The position numbers and the translations under genes are program-made. From Streptococcus sp. CF8_St5-11 (GTDB lineage: Bacteria > Bacillota > Bacilli > Lactobacillales > Streptococcaceae), in NCBI RefSeq assembly GCF_024295625.1, contig NZ_JANCOJ010000002.1, positions 186,001-250,000 on the forward strand: a DNA stretch of 64,000 bases, given 5' to 3'. Below the pieces are notes generated by a model. It searched no databases. It was not told where the DNA came from and was given only the letters and a program-made list of their open reading frames with translations. The stretch's first letter is position 1. Each line of letters starts with the position of its first letter. Positions 1 through 9,262 of this stretch are shown one piece after another.

Positions 1-103
1 TTGCTCAGGCCTTTTCTTCTAACAAAGTATCGTGAAAATGACTTGGTGTTTCGAATTACTTTTCTGTTCTTAAGAGACTTCGTTCCCTTTTCTATAAAAA
101 GTA

Positions 104-112
104 TGTTATACT
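104..112 (+). promoter_or_regulatory. Extended -10 promoter for the Crp/Fnr regulator
   Basis: TG at 104-105 precedes TATACT at 107-112, forming an extended -10 element. No good -35 hexamer is visible. The start codon lies about 28 bases downstream, with AGAGGAAG as the likely ribosome binding site. Bases 1-100 hold no gene that I recognise. Confidence 0.5.
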
Positions 113-140
113 ACTAATAGTAATAAGAGGAAGTATAGAC

Positions 141-830
141 ATGATTACAAAGGAAGATTACCAGTTGCTCCGCTCGCATCCAGCCTTTTCTGCGCTACCA
201 GTGGAGCTATTTGATAAATTAGCTGTTGAAATTCATGCCAGGGATATCCCTAAGGGACAAATTTTATTTTATGCAGGAGATAAGCGGGAGCGCATTTTTC
301 TTCTGGTAAAAGGCTTTGCCCGTATTGAGCAATTTGATTCGTCGGACCAATTCTCCTATATGGATTATATAAAGAAGGGGGCTCTGTTCCCTTATGGTGG
401 GATGTTCCAGGATGAGCGTTACCACTATACAGCTAGTGCGGTGACGGATTTGCGTTGTTTCGTAATTCCCGTCAATCTTTATGAATTATATGCCCAAGAG
501 AGTAAGGAGCAGTTGCTCTTTATTATGAGAAAGCTCTCCTCCATCCTAGAATTTCAAGAGTTGCGCTTGCGTAATGTCGTGACAGCTAGTGCCAGTGAGC
601 GCGTGATTCAATCCTTAGCCATTCTGTGCAAGGACTATGAAAGCCTTGGAAATCAACTCCCATTTCCAATTAGTATGAAGGAAATGGCCAAATTAGCAGC
701 CACAACTAGAGAAACTGTCAATCAAGTTTTAAAGAAACTCATTGATTCTCATAAGATCCAGTATGAGAGAAAACTACTAACTTTTCTAGATACAGCCTAC
801 TTTTTAAAGAGTTTTGAAGAGATCAACTAA
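141..830 (+). CDS. flp: Crp/Fnr-family regulator of the arginine deiminase operon (Flp/ArcR type)
   Basis: A 229-residue transcription factor with an N-terminal cyclic-nucleotide-binding-like beta-roll (about residues 20-120), a long dimerisation helix (about 125-150) and a C-terminal winged helix-turn-helix (about 170-215, containing MKEMAKLAATTRETVNQVL). No FNR-type cysteine cluster is present at the N-terminus, so it probably does not carry an iron-sulfur cluster. It sits immediately upstream of arcA in the same direction. In S. gordonii a protein of this family in the same place (Flp) activates the arc operon, so the same role is inferred here. It has its own promoter and is followed by a terminator, so it is probably a separate transcript. 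Confidence 0.85.
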   Translation: MITKEDYQLLRSHPAFSALPVELFDKLAVEIHARDIPKGQILFYAGDKRERIFLLVKGFARIEQFDSSDQFSYMDYIKKGALFPYGGMFQDERYHYTASAVTDLRCFVIPVNLYELYAQESKEQLLFIMRKLSSILEFQELRLRNVVTASASERVIQSLAILCKDYESLGNQLPFPISMKEMAKLAATTRETVNQVLKKLIDSHKIQYERKLLTFLDTAYFLKSFEEIN

Positions 831-848
831 TTTGCTGATCTTTTTTTA
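819..848 (+). terminator. Intrinsic terminator after the Crp/Fnr regulator
   Basis: Inverted repeat AGATCA / TGATCT (820-825 and 836-841) is followed by a run of T. The repeat overlaps the stop codon region of the upstream gene. Confidence 0.7.
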
Positions 849-985
849 TTTTTTACAAAAAAATATATATTCATAAAAATAATATAAAAGACAAAATATG
901 CAAAGAAAACGCTTCATATTAACTAAAAAATAGGAAAGATTCAAAAAAACGCCAAATTCTTTGCATTCAAAAAGTAGAATCCTTT

Positions 986-1014
986 GTGAAAGCGGTACCA
1001 ATAAAGAATATAAT
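986..1014 (+). promoter_or_regulatory. arcA promoter with overlapping cre (CcpA) site
   Basis: TATAAT at 1009-1014 is a perfect -10. A weak -35 (GTGAAA, 986-991) lies 17 bases upstream. The 14-mer TGAAAGCGGTACCA at 987-1000 matches the cre consensus TGNAANCGNWNNCA at every defined position, and it covers the -35 and spacer. CcpA binding there would block RNA polymerase, giving glucose repression of the arginine deiminase operon. The weak -35 fits a promoter that needs an activator such as Flp or ArgR. Confidence 0.75.
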
Positions 1015-1067
1015 AACAATTGTAATAAAGCTTATGAACAAGCTCAAAGAAAAAAGGAGGATGACAG

Positions 1068-2297
1068 ATGTCAACTAAACCAATTCATGTTTTCTCAGAA
1101 ATTGGAAAACTGAAAAAAGTAATGTTGCACCGTCCAGGTAAAGAGTTGGAAAACTTGATGCCTGACTATCTAGAGCGTCTTCTTTTTGATGATATTCCAT
1201 TCTTGGAAGATGCACAAAAAGAACACGACAATTTTGCTCAAGCGCTTCGTAACGAAGGAATCGAAGTACTTTATCTTGAAAAATTGGCAGCTGAGTCATT
1301 GACTACTCCAGAAATTCGCGAACAATTCATCGAAGAATATCTTGATGAAGCAAACATTCGTGGACGCCAAACTAAAAACGCTATTCGCGAAATCCTTCGT
1401 GGTATTGAAGACAACCAAGAATTGGTTGAAAAAACAATGGCTGGTTTCCAAAAAGCTGAGCTTCCAGAAATTCCTGAAGCTGACAAAGGCTTGACAGACC
1501 TTGTTGAATCTGACTACCCATTTGCGATTGATCCAATGCCAAACTTGTACTTCACACGTGACCCATTTGCTACAATTGGGAATGCAGTATCATTGAACCA
1601 CATGTATGCTGATACACGTAACCGTGAAACTTTGTATGGTAAATACATCTTCAAATACCACCCAGTTTACGGTGGAGAAGTTGAACTTGTCTACAACCGT
1701 GAAGAAGATACTCGTATCGAAGGTGGGGACGAATTGGTCCTTTCTAAAGATGTCTTGGCAGTTGGTATCTCACAACGTACAGATGCTGCATCAATTGAAA
1801 AATTGTTGGTAAACATCTTCAAGAAGAACGTTGGCTTCAAGAAAGTATTGGCCTTCGAATTTGCAAACAACCGTAAATTCATGCACTTGGATACAGTATT
1901 CACAATGGTGGACTACGATAAATTCACAATCCACCCAGAAATCCAAGGCAACCTTCGCGTCTTCTCTGTAACATATGAAAATGAAGCATTGAAGATTGTT
2001 GAAGAAAAAGGTGATTTGGCTGAATTGCTTGCTGAAAACCTTGGTGTTGAAAAAGTTACATTGATCCCTTGTGGTGATGGCAATGTGGTTGCAGCTGCTC
2101 GTGAACAATGGAACGACGGTTCAAATACTCTTACAATCGCACCTGGTGTGGTAGTTGTATATGACCGTAACACAGTCACAAACAAGAAATTAGAAGAATA
2201 CGGACTTCGTTTGATTAAGATCCGCGGAAGTGAATTGGTTCGCGGTCGTGGTGGACCTCGTTGTATGTCAATGCCATTCGAACGTGAAGAAATCTAA
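1068..2297 (+). CDS. arcA: Arginine deiminase
   Basis: Hydrolyses L-arginine to citrulline and ammonia, the first step of the arginine deiminase pathway, in the cytoplasm. The 409-residue length is typical. Family landmarks are visible: an N-terminal [12 protein letters not shown] segment, FTRDPF around residue 163, MHLDTVF around 270 (catalytic His and Asp), and the C-terminal GGPRCMSMP with the catalytic cysteine that forms the covalent amidino intermediate. A strong AAAGGAGGATG ribosome binding site precedes the ATG. It is first in the arcABCDT cluster, and a hairpin separates it from arcB. Ammonia from this reaction protects oral streptococci from acid. Confidence 0.97.
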   Translation: MSTKPIHVFSEIGKLKKVMLHRPGKELENLMPDYLERLLFDDIPFLEDAQKEHDNFAQALRNEGIEVLYLEKLAAESLTTPEIREQFIEEYLDEANIRGRQTKNAIREILRGIEDNQELVEKTMAGFQKAELPEIPEADKGLTDLVESDYPFAIDPMPNLYFTRDPFATIGNAVSLNHMYADTRNRETLYGKYIFKYHPVYGGEVELVYNREEDTRIEGGDELVLSKDVLAVGISQRTDAASIEKLLVNIFKKNVGFKKVLAFEFANNRKFMHLDTVFTMVDYDKFTIHPEIQGNLRVFSVTYENEALKIVEEKGDLAELLAENLGVEKVTLIPCGDGNVVAAAREQWNDGSNTLTIAPGVVVVYDRNTVTNKKLEEYGLRLIKIRGSELVRGRGGPRCMSMPFEREEI

Positions 2298-2310
2298 TAG
2301 AGAAGACCGG

Positions 2311-2334
2311 GAGCTGGTCTTTGGGGATCAGCTC
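2311..2334 (+). terminator. Hairpin between arcA and arcB
   Basis: GAGCTGGTC (2311-2319) pairs with GATCAGCTC (2326-2334), a 9-bp stem with one G-U pair. Only a broken pyrimidine tract follows, so it is more likely a processing or mRNA 3'-end stabilising structure, or a leaky terminator, than a full stop. Confidence 0.5.
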
Positions 2335-2381
2335 TTCCTTCTTACTGATCAATACTAGAAAGAAAATAGGAGACAAATAGA

Positions 2382-3398
2382 ATGACAAATTCAGTGTTCC
2401 AAGGACGTAGCTTCTTGGCAGAAAAAGACTTTACACGTGCAGAGTTAGAATACCTTATCGGACTTTCAGCTCACTTGAAAGACCTTAAAAAACGCAACAT
2501 TGAACACCACTATCTTGCTGGTAAAAACATTGCGCTTTTGTTTGAAAAAACTTCAACTCGTACTCGTGCTGCCTTCACAACAGCAGCTATCGACCTTGGT
2601 GCTCACCCAGAATATCTAGGTGCAAACGACATCCAACTTGGTAAAAAAGAATCTACAGAAGATACTGCTAAAGTTCTTGGACGTATGTTTGACGGTATTG
2701 AATTCCGTGGTTTCAGCCAACGTATGGTTGAAGAATTGGCTGAATTCTCAGGTGTTCCAGTATGGAATGGTTTGACTGACGAATGGCACCCAACTCAAAT
2801 GCTTGCAGACTACTTGACAGTTCAAGAAAACTTTGGACGCCTTGAAGGTTTGACACTTGTATACTGTGGTGATGGACGTAACAACGTTGCGAACAGCCTT
2901 CTTGTAACAGGTGCTATCCTTGGTGTGAACGTACACATCTTCTCACCAAAAGAACTCTTCCCAGAAAAAGAAATCGTTGAATTGGCAGAAGGATTTGCAA
3001 AAGAAAGTGGCGCTCATATCTTGATCACTGAAGATGCTGACGAAGCAGTGAAAGGTGCAGACGTACTTTACACTGACGTTTGGGTATCAATGGGTGAAGA
3101 AGATAAATTTGCAGAACGTGTTGCCCTTTTGAAACCTTACCAAGTAAACATGGATTTGATTAAGAAAGCTGATAACGAAGACTTGATCTTCTTGCACTGC
3201 TTGCCAGCCTTCCACGATACAAATACTGTTTACGGTAAAGATGTTGCTGAAAAATTCGGCGTAGAAGAAATGGAAGTTACTGACGAAGTGTTCCGCAGCA
3301 AATATGCTCGTCACTTTGACCAAGCTGAAAACCGTATGCACACCATCAAAGCGGTTATGGCAGCTACTCTTGGTAACTTGTACATTCCAAAAGTTTAA
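2382..3398 (+). CDS. arcB: Ornithine carbamoyltransferase, catabolic
   Basis: Converts citrulline and phosphate to ornithine and carbamoyl phosphate, the second step of the arginine deiminase pathway. The 338-residue protein carries the family signatures STRTR (carbamoyl-phosphate binding, about residue 57), EWHPTQ (about 131) and FLHCLPA (catalytic cysteine, about 270). It lies 84 bases downstream of arcA with its own good ribosome binding site. It is followed by a strong intrinsic terminator before arcC. The catabolic rather than biosynthetic role is inferred from the arc context. Confidence 0.97.
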   Translation: MTNSVFQGRSFLAEKDFTRAELEYLIGLSAHLKDLKKRNIEHHYLAGKNIALLFEKTSTRTRAAFTTAAIDLGAHPEYLGANDIQLGKKESTEDTAKVLGRMFDGIEFRGFSQRMVEELAEFSGVPVWNGLTDEWHPTQMLADYLTVQENFGRLEGLTLVYCGDGRNNVANSLLVTGAILGVNVHIFSPKELFPEKEIVELAEGFAKESGAHILITEDADEAVKGADVLYTDVWVSMGEEDKFAERVALLKPYQVNMDLIKKADNEDLIFLHCLPAFHDTNTVYGKDVAEKFGVEEMEVTDEVFRSKYARHFDQAENRMHTIKAVMAATLGNLYIPKV

Positions 3399-3423
3399 GA
3401 CTTTATAACCGTATACCAACAGC

Positions 3424-3467
3424 TATAGGGGCTGGACTGCTAGCTTTAGTCCTGCCCCTATTTTTTA
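3424..3467 (+). terminator. Strong intrinsic terminator between arcB and arcC
   Basis: ATAGGGGC and GGACT pair with AGTCC and GCCCCTAT across a short loop, and six T follow. The structure sits inside the operon, 14 bases before the arcC start, so it should attenuate arcCDT relative to arcAB. Confidence 0.85.
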
Positions 3468-3483
3468 TAGAAAGGGAAAACTT

Positions 3484-4428
3484 ATGTCAAGAAAAATCGT
3501 CGTTGCTTTGGGAGGAAATGCTATTCTCTCATCTGATCCTTCTGCTCAAGCTCAACAAGAAGCACTTGTAGAAACAGCAAAACACTTAGTCAAATTAATC
3601 AAAAATGGGGATGACTTGATCATCACTCACGGAAATGGTCCTCAAGTAGGGAACCTCTTGCTCCAACACTTGGCAGCAAACTCTGAAAAGAACCCTGCTT
3701 TCCCACTTGATTCATTAGTTGCTATGACCGAAGGAAGTATTGGCTACTGGCTTCAAAATGCTCTTCAAAATGCTCTTCATGAAGAAGGAATCGAAAAAGA
3801 CGTGGCTTCTGTTGTGACACAAGTCGTTGTTGATAAGAACGACCCCGCTTTTGTCAACCTCAGCAAACCAATCGGTCCATTCTACTCAGAAGAAGAAGCA
3901 AAAGCAGAAGCTGAAAAAACAGGAGCAACTTTCAAAGAAGATGCAGGTCGTGGCTGGCGTAAAGTCGTTGCTTCACCAAAACCAGTGGATATCAAAGAAA
4001 TCAATACCATCCGTACTTTGTTGAACGATGGTCAAGTCGTTGTGGCAGCCGGTGGTGGCGGTATCCCAGTTGTGAAAGAAGCAGATGGTAGCCTATCTGG
4101 TGTTGAAGCTGTCATCGATAAAGACTTCGCCTCTCAACGTTTGGCTGAATTAGTAGAAGCAGACCTCTTCATCGTTTTGACTGGTGTCGATTATGTCTTT
4201 GTGAACTATAACAAACCAGACCAAGCAAAATTGGAACATGTGAATGTGGCTCAATTGGAAGAATACATCAAACAAGACCAATTTGCACCAGGAAGCATGC
4301 TTCCTAAGGTGGAAGCTGCCATTGCCTTTGTAAATGGTCGCCCAGAAGGAAAAGCAGTTATTACATCACTTGAAAACCTTGGAGCTTTGATTGAGTCTGA
4401 AAGTGGAACAATCATCCAAAAAGACTAA
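3484..4428 (+). CDS. arcC: Carbamate kinase
   Basis: Transfers phosphate from carbamoyl phosphate to ADP, giving ATP, ammonia and carbon dioxide. This is the energy-yielding step of the arginine deiminase pathway. The 314-residue length and the amino-acid-kinase fold motifs fit: VVALGGNAI at the N-terminus, [10 protein letters not shown] near residue 48, [11 protein letters not shown] near 184, and [13 protein letters not shown] near 230. It follows the arcB terminator by a few bases, so its expression probably depends on read-through. Confidence 0.97.
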   Translation: MSRKIVVALGGNAILSSDPSAQAQQEALVETAKHLVKLIKNGDDLIITHGNGPQVGNLLLQHLAANSEKNPAFPLDSLVAMTEGSIGYWLQNALQNALHEEGIEKDVASVVTQVVVDKNDPAFVNLSKPIGPFYSEEEAKAEAEKTGATFKEDAGRGWRKVVASPKPVDIKEINTIRTLLNDGQVVVAAGGGGIPVVKEADGSLSGVEAVIDKDFASQRLAELVEADLFIVLTGVDYVFVNYNKPDQAKLEHVNVAQLEEYIKQDQFAPGSMLPKVEAAIAFVNGRPEGKAVITSLENLGALIESESGTIIQKD

Positions 4429-4467
4429 TGAAAAATTAGGAAAAAACTAGTATTTTAAAGCTTATTG

Positions 4468-4476
4468 TGATAGAAT
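4468..4476 (+). promoter_or_regulatory. Possible internal promoter before arcD
   Basis: TGA followed by TAGAAT (4471-4476) resembles an extended -10 element. There is no convincing -35. It could allow arcD and arcT to be transcribed apart from arcABC. Confidence 0.3.
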
Positions 4477-4492
4477 AAGTCTATAGGTAAGC

Positions 4493-4517
4493 GTTTTACA
4501 AGAGACTCTTGTAAAAC
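4493..4517 (+). repeat. 25-base palindrome between arcC and arcD
   Basis: Arms GTTTTACAAGAG and CTCTTGTAAAAC flank a single central A. The reverse complement differs only at that base. No T-run follows (the next bases are ATCACTC), so it is not a standard terminator. It could be an operator or an mRNA-stabilising hairpin. Confidence 0.8.
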
Positions 4518-4552
4518 ATCACTCACACTTTGTTGCGTTAGGAGGAAGACAA

Positions 4553-6064
4553 ATGAGTGAAAAAACGAAAAAAGGATTTAAGATGCCTTCATCTTTTTCC
4601 GTATTGTTGATCATCATTGCCATTATGGCAGTGTTAACTTGGATCATTCCAGCTGGTCAATACAAAGTTGACGATGCAGGTGCTATCATTGCAGGTAGTT
4701 ATGAATCTGTAAAAGCACATCCTCAAGGGATTTGGGATATCTTGATGGCTCCAATCAATGCGATGCTTGGTAAAGCACCAACCAGTGCAGCGATTGACGT
4801 AGCCTTCTTCATCTTGATGGTCGGTGGTTTCCTTGGAGTTGTGAACGAAACAGGTACCCTTGATGTAGGGATTGCTTCTATCGTTCGTAAATACAAAGGC
4901 CGCGAAAAAATGTTGATTTTGATCTTGATGCCATTGTTTGCCCTTGGTGGTACAACTTATGGTATGGGTGAAGAAACCATGGCCTTCTATCCACTTCTTG
5001 TACCTGTTATGATGTCCGTTGGTTTTGACAGCTTGACAGGGGTAGCCATTATCCTTTTAGGATCACAAATCGGATGTTTGGCGTCAACATTGAACCCATT
5101 TGCGACAGTTATCGCATCTGATACTGCAGGTATCTCAAGTGCTTCAGGTCTCTTACTTCGTGTGATCTTCTGGATCGTATTGACAGGACTTAGCACATAC
5201 TATGTATACCGTTATGCAGATAAGGTTCAAAAAGACCCAACCAAATCTCTCACCTATGCAACTCGTGAAGAAGATTTGAAACACTTCAATGTTGATAGTG
5301 GCGAAGAAATTCCTTCACAAATGAACAAGAAACAAAAACGTGTCTTGGTCGTCTTCATCTCAACATTCGTTATCATGGTTGCTGGATTTATCCCATTCAA
5401 AGATTTGGGTATTACATTCTTTAACAACTTTAACGAATCTCTCCATAAAATTCCAGTACTTGGTCAATTGATCGGTAACACAGATGCTCTTGGTACATGG
5501 TACTTCCCACAAACAGCTATGCTCTTTGCCTTCATGGGAATCCTCGTTGGTATCATTTATGGCTTGAAAGAAGATAAAATCATTTCATCTTTCATGAATG
5601 GTGCAGCTGACCTCTTGAGTGTTGCTCTTATCGTAGCGGTAGCACGTGGTATCCAAGTCATCATGAACGACGGTATGATCACTGCGACAATTCTTCACTG
5701 GGGTGAAGAAGGACTGAAAGGTCTTTCATCTCAATTGTTCATCGTCTTGACTTACATTTTCTACTTGCCAATGTCATTCTTGATCCCATCATCATCTGGT
5801 CTTGCCAGTGCAACAATGGGTATCATGGCACCTCTTGGTAAATTCGTCAATGTACCAGGTAGCTTGATTGTCACAGCTTACCAATCTGCATCTGGTGTCT
5901 TGAACTTGATCGCACCAACTTCAGGTATCGTAATGGGAGCTCTTGCTCTTGGACGTGTTGACTTGAGTGCATGGTGGAAATTCATGGGTAAATTGGTCGT
6001 AGCGATTGTTGTGATCACCATTGCCCTTCTTCTACTAGGAACTGTGGTTCCATTCTTGCAATAG
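4553..6064 (+). CDS. arcD: Arginine/ornithine exchanger of the YfcC/DcuC-like family
   Basis: A 503-residue polytopic membrane protein with about a dozen hydrophobic segments, beginning with a helix at residues 14-33. Conserved stretches such as GGTTYGMGEETMAFYPLLVP and the PSSSGLASATMGIMAPL region near residue 412 are typical of the YfcC family. By position it is the arcD product that brings in arginine and exports ornithine, driving the pathway at no energy cost. The family differs from the APC-type ArcD of Pseudomonas and lactococci, so the transport mode is inferred from context rather than from this sequence. Confidence 0.85.
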   Translation: MSEKTKKGFKMPSSFSVLLIIIAIMAVLTWIIPAGQYKVDDAGAIIAGSYESVKAHPQGIWDILMAPINAMLGKAPTSAAIDVAFFILMVGGFLGVVNETGTLDVGIASIVRKYKGREKMLILILMPLFALGGTTYGMGEETMAFYPLLVPVMMSVGFDSLTGVAIILLGSQIGCLASTLNPFATVIASDTAGISSASGLLLRVIFWIVLTGLSTYYVYRYADKVQKDPTKSLTYATREEDLKHFNVDSGEEIPSQMNKKQKRVLVVFISTFVIMVAGFIPFKDLGITFFNNFNESLHKIPVLGQLIGNTDALGTWYFPQTAMLFAFMGILVGIIYGLKEDKIISSFMNGAADLLSVALIVAVARGIQVIMNDGMITATILHWGEEGLKGLSSQLFIVLTYIFYLPMSFLIPSSSGLASATMGIMAPLGKFVNVPGSLIVTAYQSASGVLNLIAPTSGIVMGALALGRVDLSAWWKFMGKLVVAIVVITIALLLLGTVVPFLQ

Positions 6065-6081
6065 AATAAAGTAGGTGTTTC

Positions 6082-7416
6082 ATGAAAAATAGAATAAAGA
6101 ACGATGTAAAAGAGCAGTATTTAAACTCGCTTCAAACCATCATTTCTTACTCCTCAGTATTAAACGAAGGGGAAAATGGAACACCGTTTGGACAAGCTAT
6201 CCAAGATGTCCTAGAAAAAACCTTAGAGCTTGCTCGAGAATTAGGTTTTCAAACATATATAGATCCTGAAGGATACTATGGATATGCAGAGATCGGTCAG
6301 GGGGAAGAACTCCTGGCCGTTCTTTGTCACTTGGATGTTGTTCCAGCCGGTGATTTACAAGATTGGCAAACGCCACCTTTTGAAGCGACTATTGTCGGTG
6401 ATTATTTAGTAGGTCGTGGTGTGCAGGATGATAAGGGGCCGTCCCTCGCTGCCCTCTATGCAGTTAAGAGTTTGTTAGATGATGGCATCCAGTTTACCAA
6501 ACGAATCCGCTTTATCTTTGGGACGGATGAAGAAACCTTGTGGCGCTGTATGAACCGCTACAACCAAATCGAAGAGCAAGCAGATCTTGGATTTGCACCG
6601 GATTCTTCTTTCCCATTAACCTATGCTGAAAAAGGCTTATTACAAGTGAAATTGCATGGTCCAGGTTGGGATGATCTTCCCTTACAGGCTGGTCAGGCCC
6701 TCAATGTTGTTCCAGACAAGGCGACCTATGCTGGTCATCGTTTGGAAGAGTTGCTTCCTGTTTTGGATCAAAGTGGGGTTCAGTATAGCCAAACAGAAGA
6801 TTCTGTAACTGTTTTGGGTGTTTCCAAGCACTCTAAAGATGCAGCTGAAGGAGTGAATGCTATTGTCGGTTTAGCGGAAAGTTTATCCCTCATCCAACCC
6901 CATCCAGCTTTGCTCTTTATCGCAGATGCAGTTGGTGAGGATGCAACTGGTGAGGCTCTATTTGGCCCTATTTCAGATGAACCAAGTGGCGATCTTTCCT
7001 TTAATCTTGCGACCCTTGTGATCGATCAAGAACAATCGGAAATCGGTATTGATATCCGGATCCCCGTCTTAGCAGATAAGGATGCCTTGGTAGCACGTTT
7101 GCAAGAAATTGCAGCTAGCTATCAGTTGGAATATGAAGAGTTTGATTATCTGGCTCCTTTATATGTTCCTTTGGATAGTCCTTTAGTCAGCTCTTTGATG
7201 GCCGTCTATCAGGAAGAAACTGGTGATAAGACACCAGCTATGTCTTCTGGTGGTGCGACATTTGCGCGGACCATGGAAAATTGTGTTGCCTTTGGGGCTC
7301 TTTTCCCAGGTGCAGAACAGACCGAGCACCAAGCCAATGAACGTGCAAAAATTGACGATCTATACGCTGCGATGGAAATCTATCGAGAAGCCATTCAACG
7401 CTTAGCCACAACATAA
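6082..7416 (+). CDS. arcT: Sapep-type M20 dipeptidase of the arc cluster
   Basis: A 444-residue metallopeptidase of the M20 family. Metal-ligand motifs appear in order: LCHLDVVPAG (about residue 88), GRGVQDDKGP (about 113), GTDEET (about 150), the GFAPDSSFPLTYAEKG segment (about 172) and a C-terminal GALFPGAEQTEHQANE. These match Mn-dependent Sapep/PepV-like dipeptidases. It starts 17 bases after arcD and is co-transcribed with it. It probably releases arginine from imported peptides for the deiminase pathway; that role comes from context, and the peptide specificity is unknown. The name arcT has also been used for a transaminase-like gene in other genera, which this is not. Confidence 0.85.
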   Translation: MKNRIKNDVKEQYLNSLQTIISYSSVLNEGENGTPFGQAIQDVLEKTLELARELGFQTYIDPEGYYGYAEIGQGEELLAVLCHLDVVPAGDLQDWQTPPFEATIVGDYLVGRGVQDDKGPSLAALYAVKSLLDDGIQFTKRIRFIFGTDEETLWRCMNRYNQIEEQADLGFAPDSSFPLTYAEKGLLQVKLHGPGWDDLPLQAGQALNVVPDKATYAGHRLEELLPVLDQSGVQYSQTEDSVTVLGVSKHSKDAAEGVNAIVGLAESLSLIQPHPALLFIADAVGEDATGEALFGPISDEPSGDLSFNLATLVIDQEQSEIGIDIRIPVLADKDALVARLQEIAASYQLEYEEFDYLAPLYVPLDSPLVSSLMAVYQEETGDKTPAMSSGGATFARTMENCVAFGALFPGAEQTEHQANERAKIDDLYAAMEIYREAIQRLATT

Positions 7417-7447
7417 AAAGTTTGGAAACTTGGTTTCCAAACTTTTT
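7415..7447. terminator. Bidirectional terminator between arcT and argR
   Basis: AAAAAGTTTGGAAA and TTTCCAAACTTTTT form a near-perfect stem with a 5-base loop. The flanking A and T runs let it stop both convergent transcripts. Confidence 0.9.
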
Positions 7448-7916
7448 ATTTACTAAAGAAGAAGGGGGGCGTGAATTCTTTTAATTTTTCAAAGCAATCC
7501 AAAGCTCCTTGGTTGTCTTCGCAGATAACCAAACAGACATCGTCTCCACAGATGGTGGCTACAATTTCTTGGAGTTCCAATGCATCTAAGATAGCTCCAA
7601 AGGATTGGGCAAGACCTGGAAGAGTTTTTACAACGACCTGGTTTTGAACCGGCCGCAACATGACTAAGGCATCTTCCATATACATCCGCAGGCGCTTTTC
7701 CCAACGGGAAGGAGCAATCGTATTCATGGCATAGTAGGAACTATCCCCCTCGTTAATTTTTACTAGATTCAAGGATTTGACATCCCGTGAAAGGGTGGAC
7801 TGGGTAACGAGAACGCCATTGGCTTCTAAGGCTTCTTGGAGTTCTTGTTGGGTATGAATCCTACGCTCAGAAATGATCGAGCGGATCAAGCGGTGGCGGC
7901 TTTCAATTTTATTCAT
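7446..7916 (-). CDS. argR: Arginine-responsive repressor/activator, ArgR/AhrC family
   Basis: A 156-residue regulator. The N-terminal winged helix-turn-helix spans about residues 1-70 ([19 protein letters not shown]). The C-terminal hexamerisation and arginine-binding domain contains [14 protein letters not shown] and the [10 protein letters not shown] segment, whose adjacent aspartates contact arginine. It lies convergent to the arc operon and 12 bases after queA. In S. gordonii the equivalent gene, called arcR, co-activates arc expression in response to arginine, and the same is likely here. Confidence 0.93.
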   Translation of the reverse strand: MNKIESRHRLIRSIISERRIHTQQELQEALEANGVLVTQSTLSRDVKSLNLVKINEGDSSYYAMNTIAPSRWEKRLRMYMEDALVMLRPVQNQVVVKTLPGLAQSFGAILDALELQEIVATICGDDVCLVICEDNQGALDCFEKLKEFTPPFFFSK

Positions 7917-7927
7917 GAGAGACTCCT

Positions 7928-8956
7928 TTACTTGATGAACATGGCATCCCCAAAGCTGAAGAAACGGTAGCGTTCTTGAATCGCATGGTGGTATGCTTCG
8001 AGGGTTAATTCACGGCCAGCAAAGGCAGAAACCAACATGACCAGAGTTGATTTTGGAAGGTGGAAGTTAGTTGAAAAGGCATCGACGACTTTCCATTCGT
8101 AACCTGGTTTGATAAAGATATTGGTCCAGCCGGAATCGGCTTGGATATCACCATCAAATTTGTTTCCAATCGTTTCAAGAGTTCGAATAGAAGTCGTTCC
8201 GACGGCTACGATGCGTTTCCCTGCAGCTTTTACCTGACGAAGGGTAGCAGCAGCCTCTTCAGAAAGTTGGTAGAATTCAGAGTGCATCTCATGGTCTTCA
8301 AGATTGTCCACAGATACTGGACGGAAGGTTCCTAGGCCCACATGAAGGGTCAAATAGACCAGGTGAACCCCTTTTGCTTCAATCTTTTGGAGCAATTCTT
8401 GGGTGAAATGAAGACCTGCCGTTGGAGCTGCAGCAGAACCATTTTCTTTGGCGTAAACGGTTTGGTAGCGCTCGCGGTCAGCAAGTTTTTCGTGAATATA
8501 GGGAGGAAGTGGCATTTCACCAAGGCTTTCCAAGACTTCTAAAAAGATCCCTTGATAGTGGAAGCGAACGATGCGGCCTCCGTGCTCCAATTCTTCCTCA
8601 ACGGTTGCGGTCAAACGACCATCTCCGAAGCTGACTGTGGCCCCTACCTTTAAGCGTTTTGCAGGTTTTGCCAAGACTTCCCAACAGTCATCTTGAGTAT
8701 TTTTAAGGAGAAGGAATTCGACGTGACCACCTGTTTCTGGTTTGACTCCATGAAGACGGGCAGGCAGCACGCGCGTATTGTTCATGACAAGAGCATCTCC
8801 TGGCTCCAATTCATCCAAAATGGCATCAAAATGACGGTCTTGGAATTGCCCTGTTTTTCGATCGAGGATCAAGAGTTTAGAGGCATCTCGTTTTTCAAGA
8901 GGGGTTTGGGCAATCAGTTCTTCAGGCAAATCAAAGTCAAAATCGTTGGTATTCAT
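7928..8956 (-). CDS. queA: S-adenosylmethionine:tRNA ribosyltransferase-isomerase
   Basis: Makes epoxyqueuosine at the wobble position of tRNAs with GUN anticodons by transferring and isomerising the ribosyl part of S-adenosylmethionine. The 342-residue length is normal. Family stretches include the N-terminal [33 protein letters not shown] near residue 58, [10 protein letters not shown] near 175 and [15 protein letters not shown] near 297. A clear AAAGGAG site precedes the start. It is transcribed with the small membrane gene upstream and argR downstream. Confidence 0.97.
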   Translation of the reverse strand: MNTNDFDFDLPEELIAQTPLEKRDASKLLILDRKTGQFQDRHFDAILDELEPGDALVMNNTRVLPARLHGVKPETGGHVEFLLLKNTQDDCWEVLAKPAKRLKVGATVSFGDGRLTATVEEELEHGGRIVRFHYQGIFLEVLESLGEMPLPPYIHEKLADRERYQTVYAKENGSAAAPTAGLHFTQELLQKIEAKGVHLVYLTLHVGLGTFRPVSVDNLEDHEMHSEFYQLSEEAAATLRQVKAAGKRIVAVGTTSIRTLETIGNKFDGDIQADSGWTNIFIKPGYEWKVVDAFSTNFHLPKSTLVMLVSAFAGRELTLEAYHHAIQERYRFFSFGDAMFIK

Positions 8957-8967
8957 TTGCGCTCCTT

Positions 8968-9138
8968 TTATAATAAATTTGTGAGTAGATAGATGGCAGT
9001 CCCGACAGCTAAGAGCATCAGGCAGATTCCCATCAAAAAGATCAGGACCTTGAGAATCTTTCTCTGATGAATCAAGAAAGATAGGAGAAAGACAAGGAGT
9101 CCGATCAAAAAAATGATGAATAATAGTGATACAATCAT
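8968..9138 (-). CDS. Small two-helix membrane protein of unknown function
   Basis: From the ATG at 9138 this encodes 56 residues with two hydrophobic segments (about residues 1-20 and 27-53) and a short basic loop (HQRKILK). I do not recognise the family. A longer frame reaches upstream to 9240, but the promoter-like TGA-TATAAT sequence on the minus strand (-10 at 9150-9145) lies only 7 bases before this ATG. That makes the shorter form, read from a leaderless mRNA, the best guess. It is 11 bases upstream of queA and probably shares its transcript. Confidence 0.55.
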   Translation of the reverse strand: MIVSLLFIIFLIGLLVFLLSFLIHQRKILKVLIFLMGICLMLLAVGTAIYLLTNLL

Positions 9139-9203
9139 ACCTTTCATTATATCACGAATCGACTTGAAAATGAAAAAAATGCCAGAAAAGATAGCGGTTT
9201 CAC

Positions 9204-9232
9204 TTGACAAAAATTGGTCTATACCATATAAT
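9204..9232 (+). promoter_or_regulatory. nagB promoter with NagR-type operator in the spacer
   Basis: TTGACA (9204-9209) and TATAAT (9227-9232) are 17 bases apart, a consensus promoter. The spacer holds the near-palindrome TGGTCTATACCA (9215-9226), which matches the dre-type site of GntR-family NagR/DasR regulators. Binding there would occlude the promoter until an amino-sugar phosphate releases the repressor. Confidence 0.85.
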
Positions 9233-9262
9233 AAAAGCATAGAGAAATAGGAGGTCTATCCA

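Noticed and set aside
904..917. cre-like AGAAAACGCTTCAT upstream of arcA
   Set aside because: The right half does not match the consensus. The site at 987-1000 is much better placed and complete.
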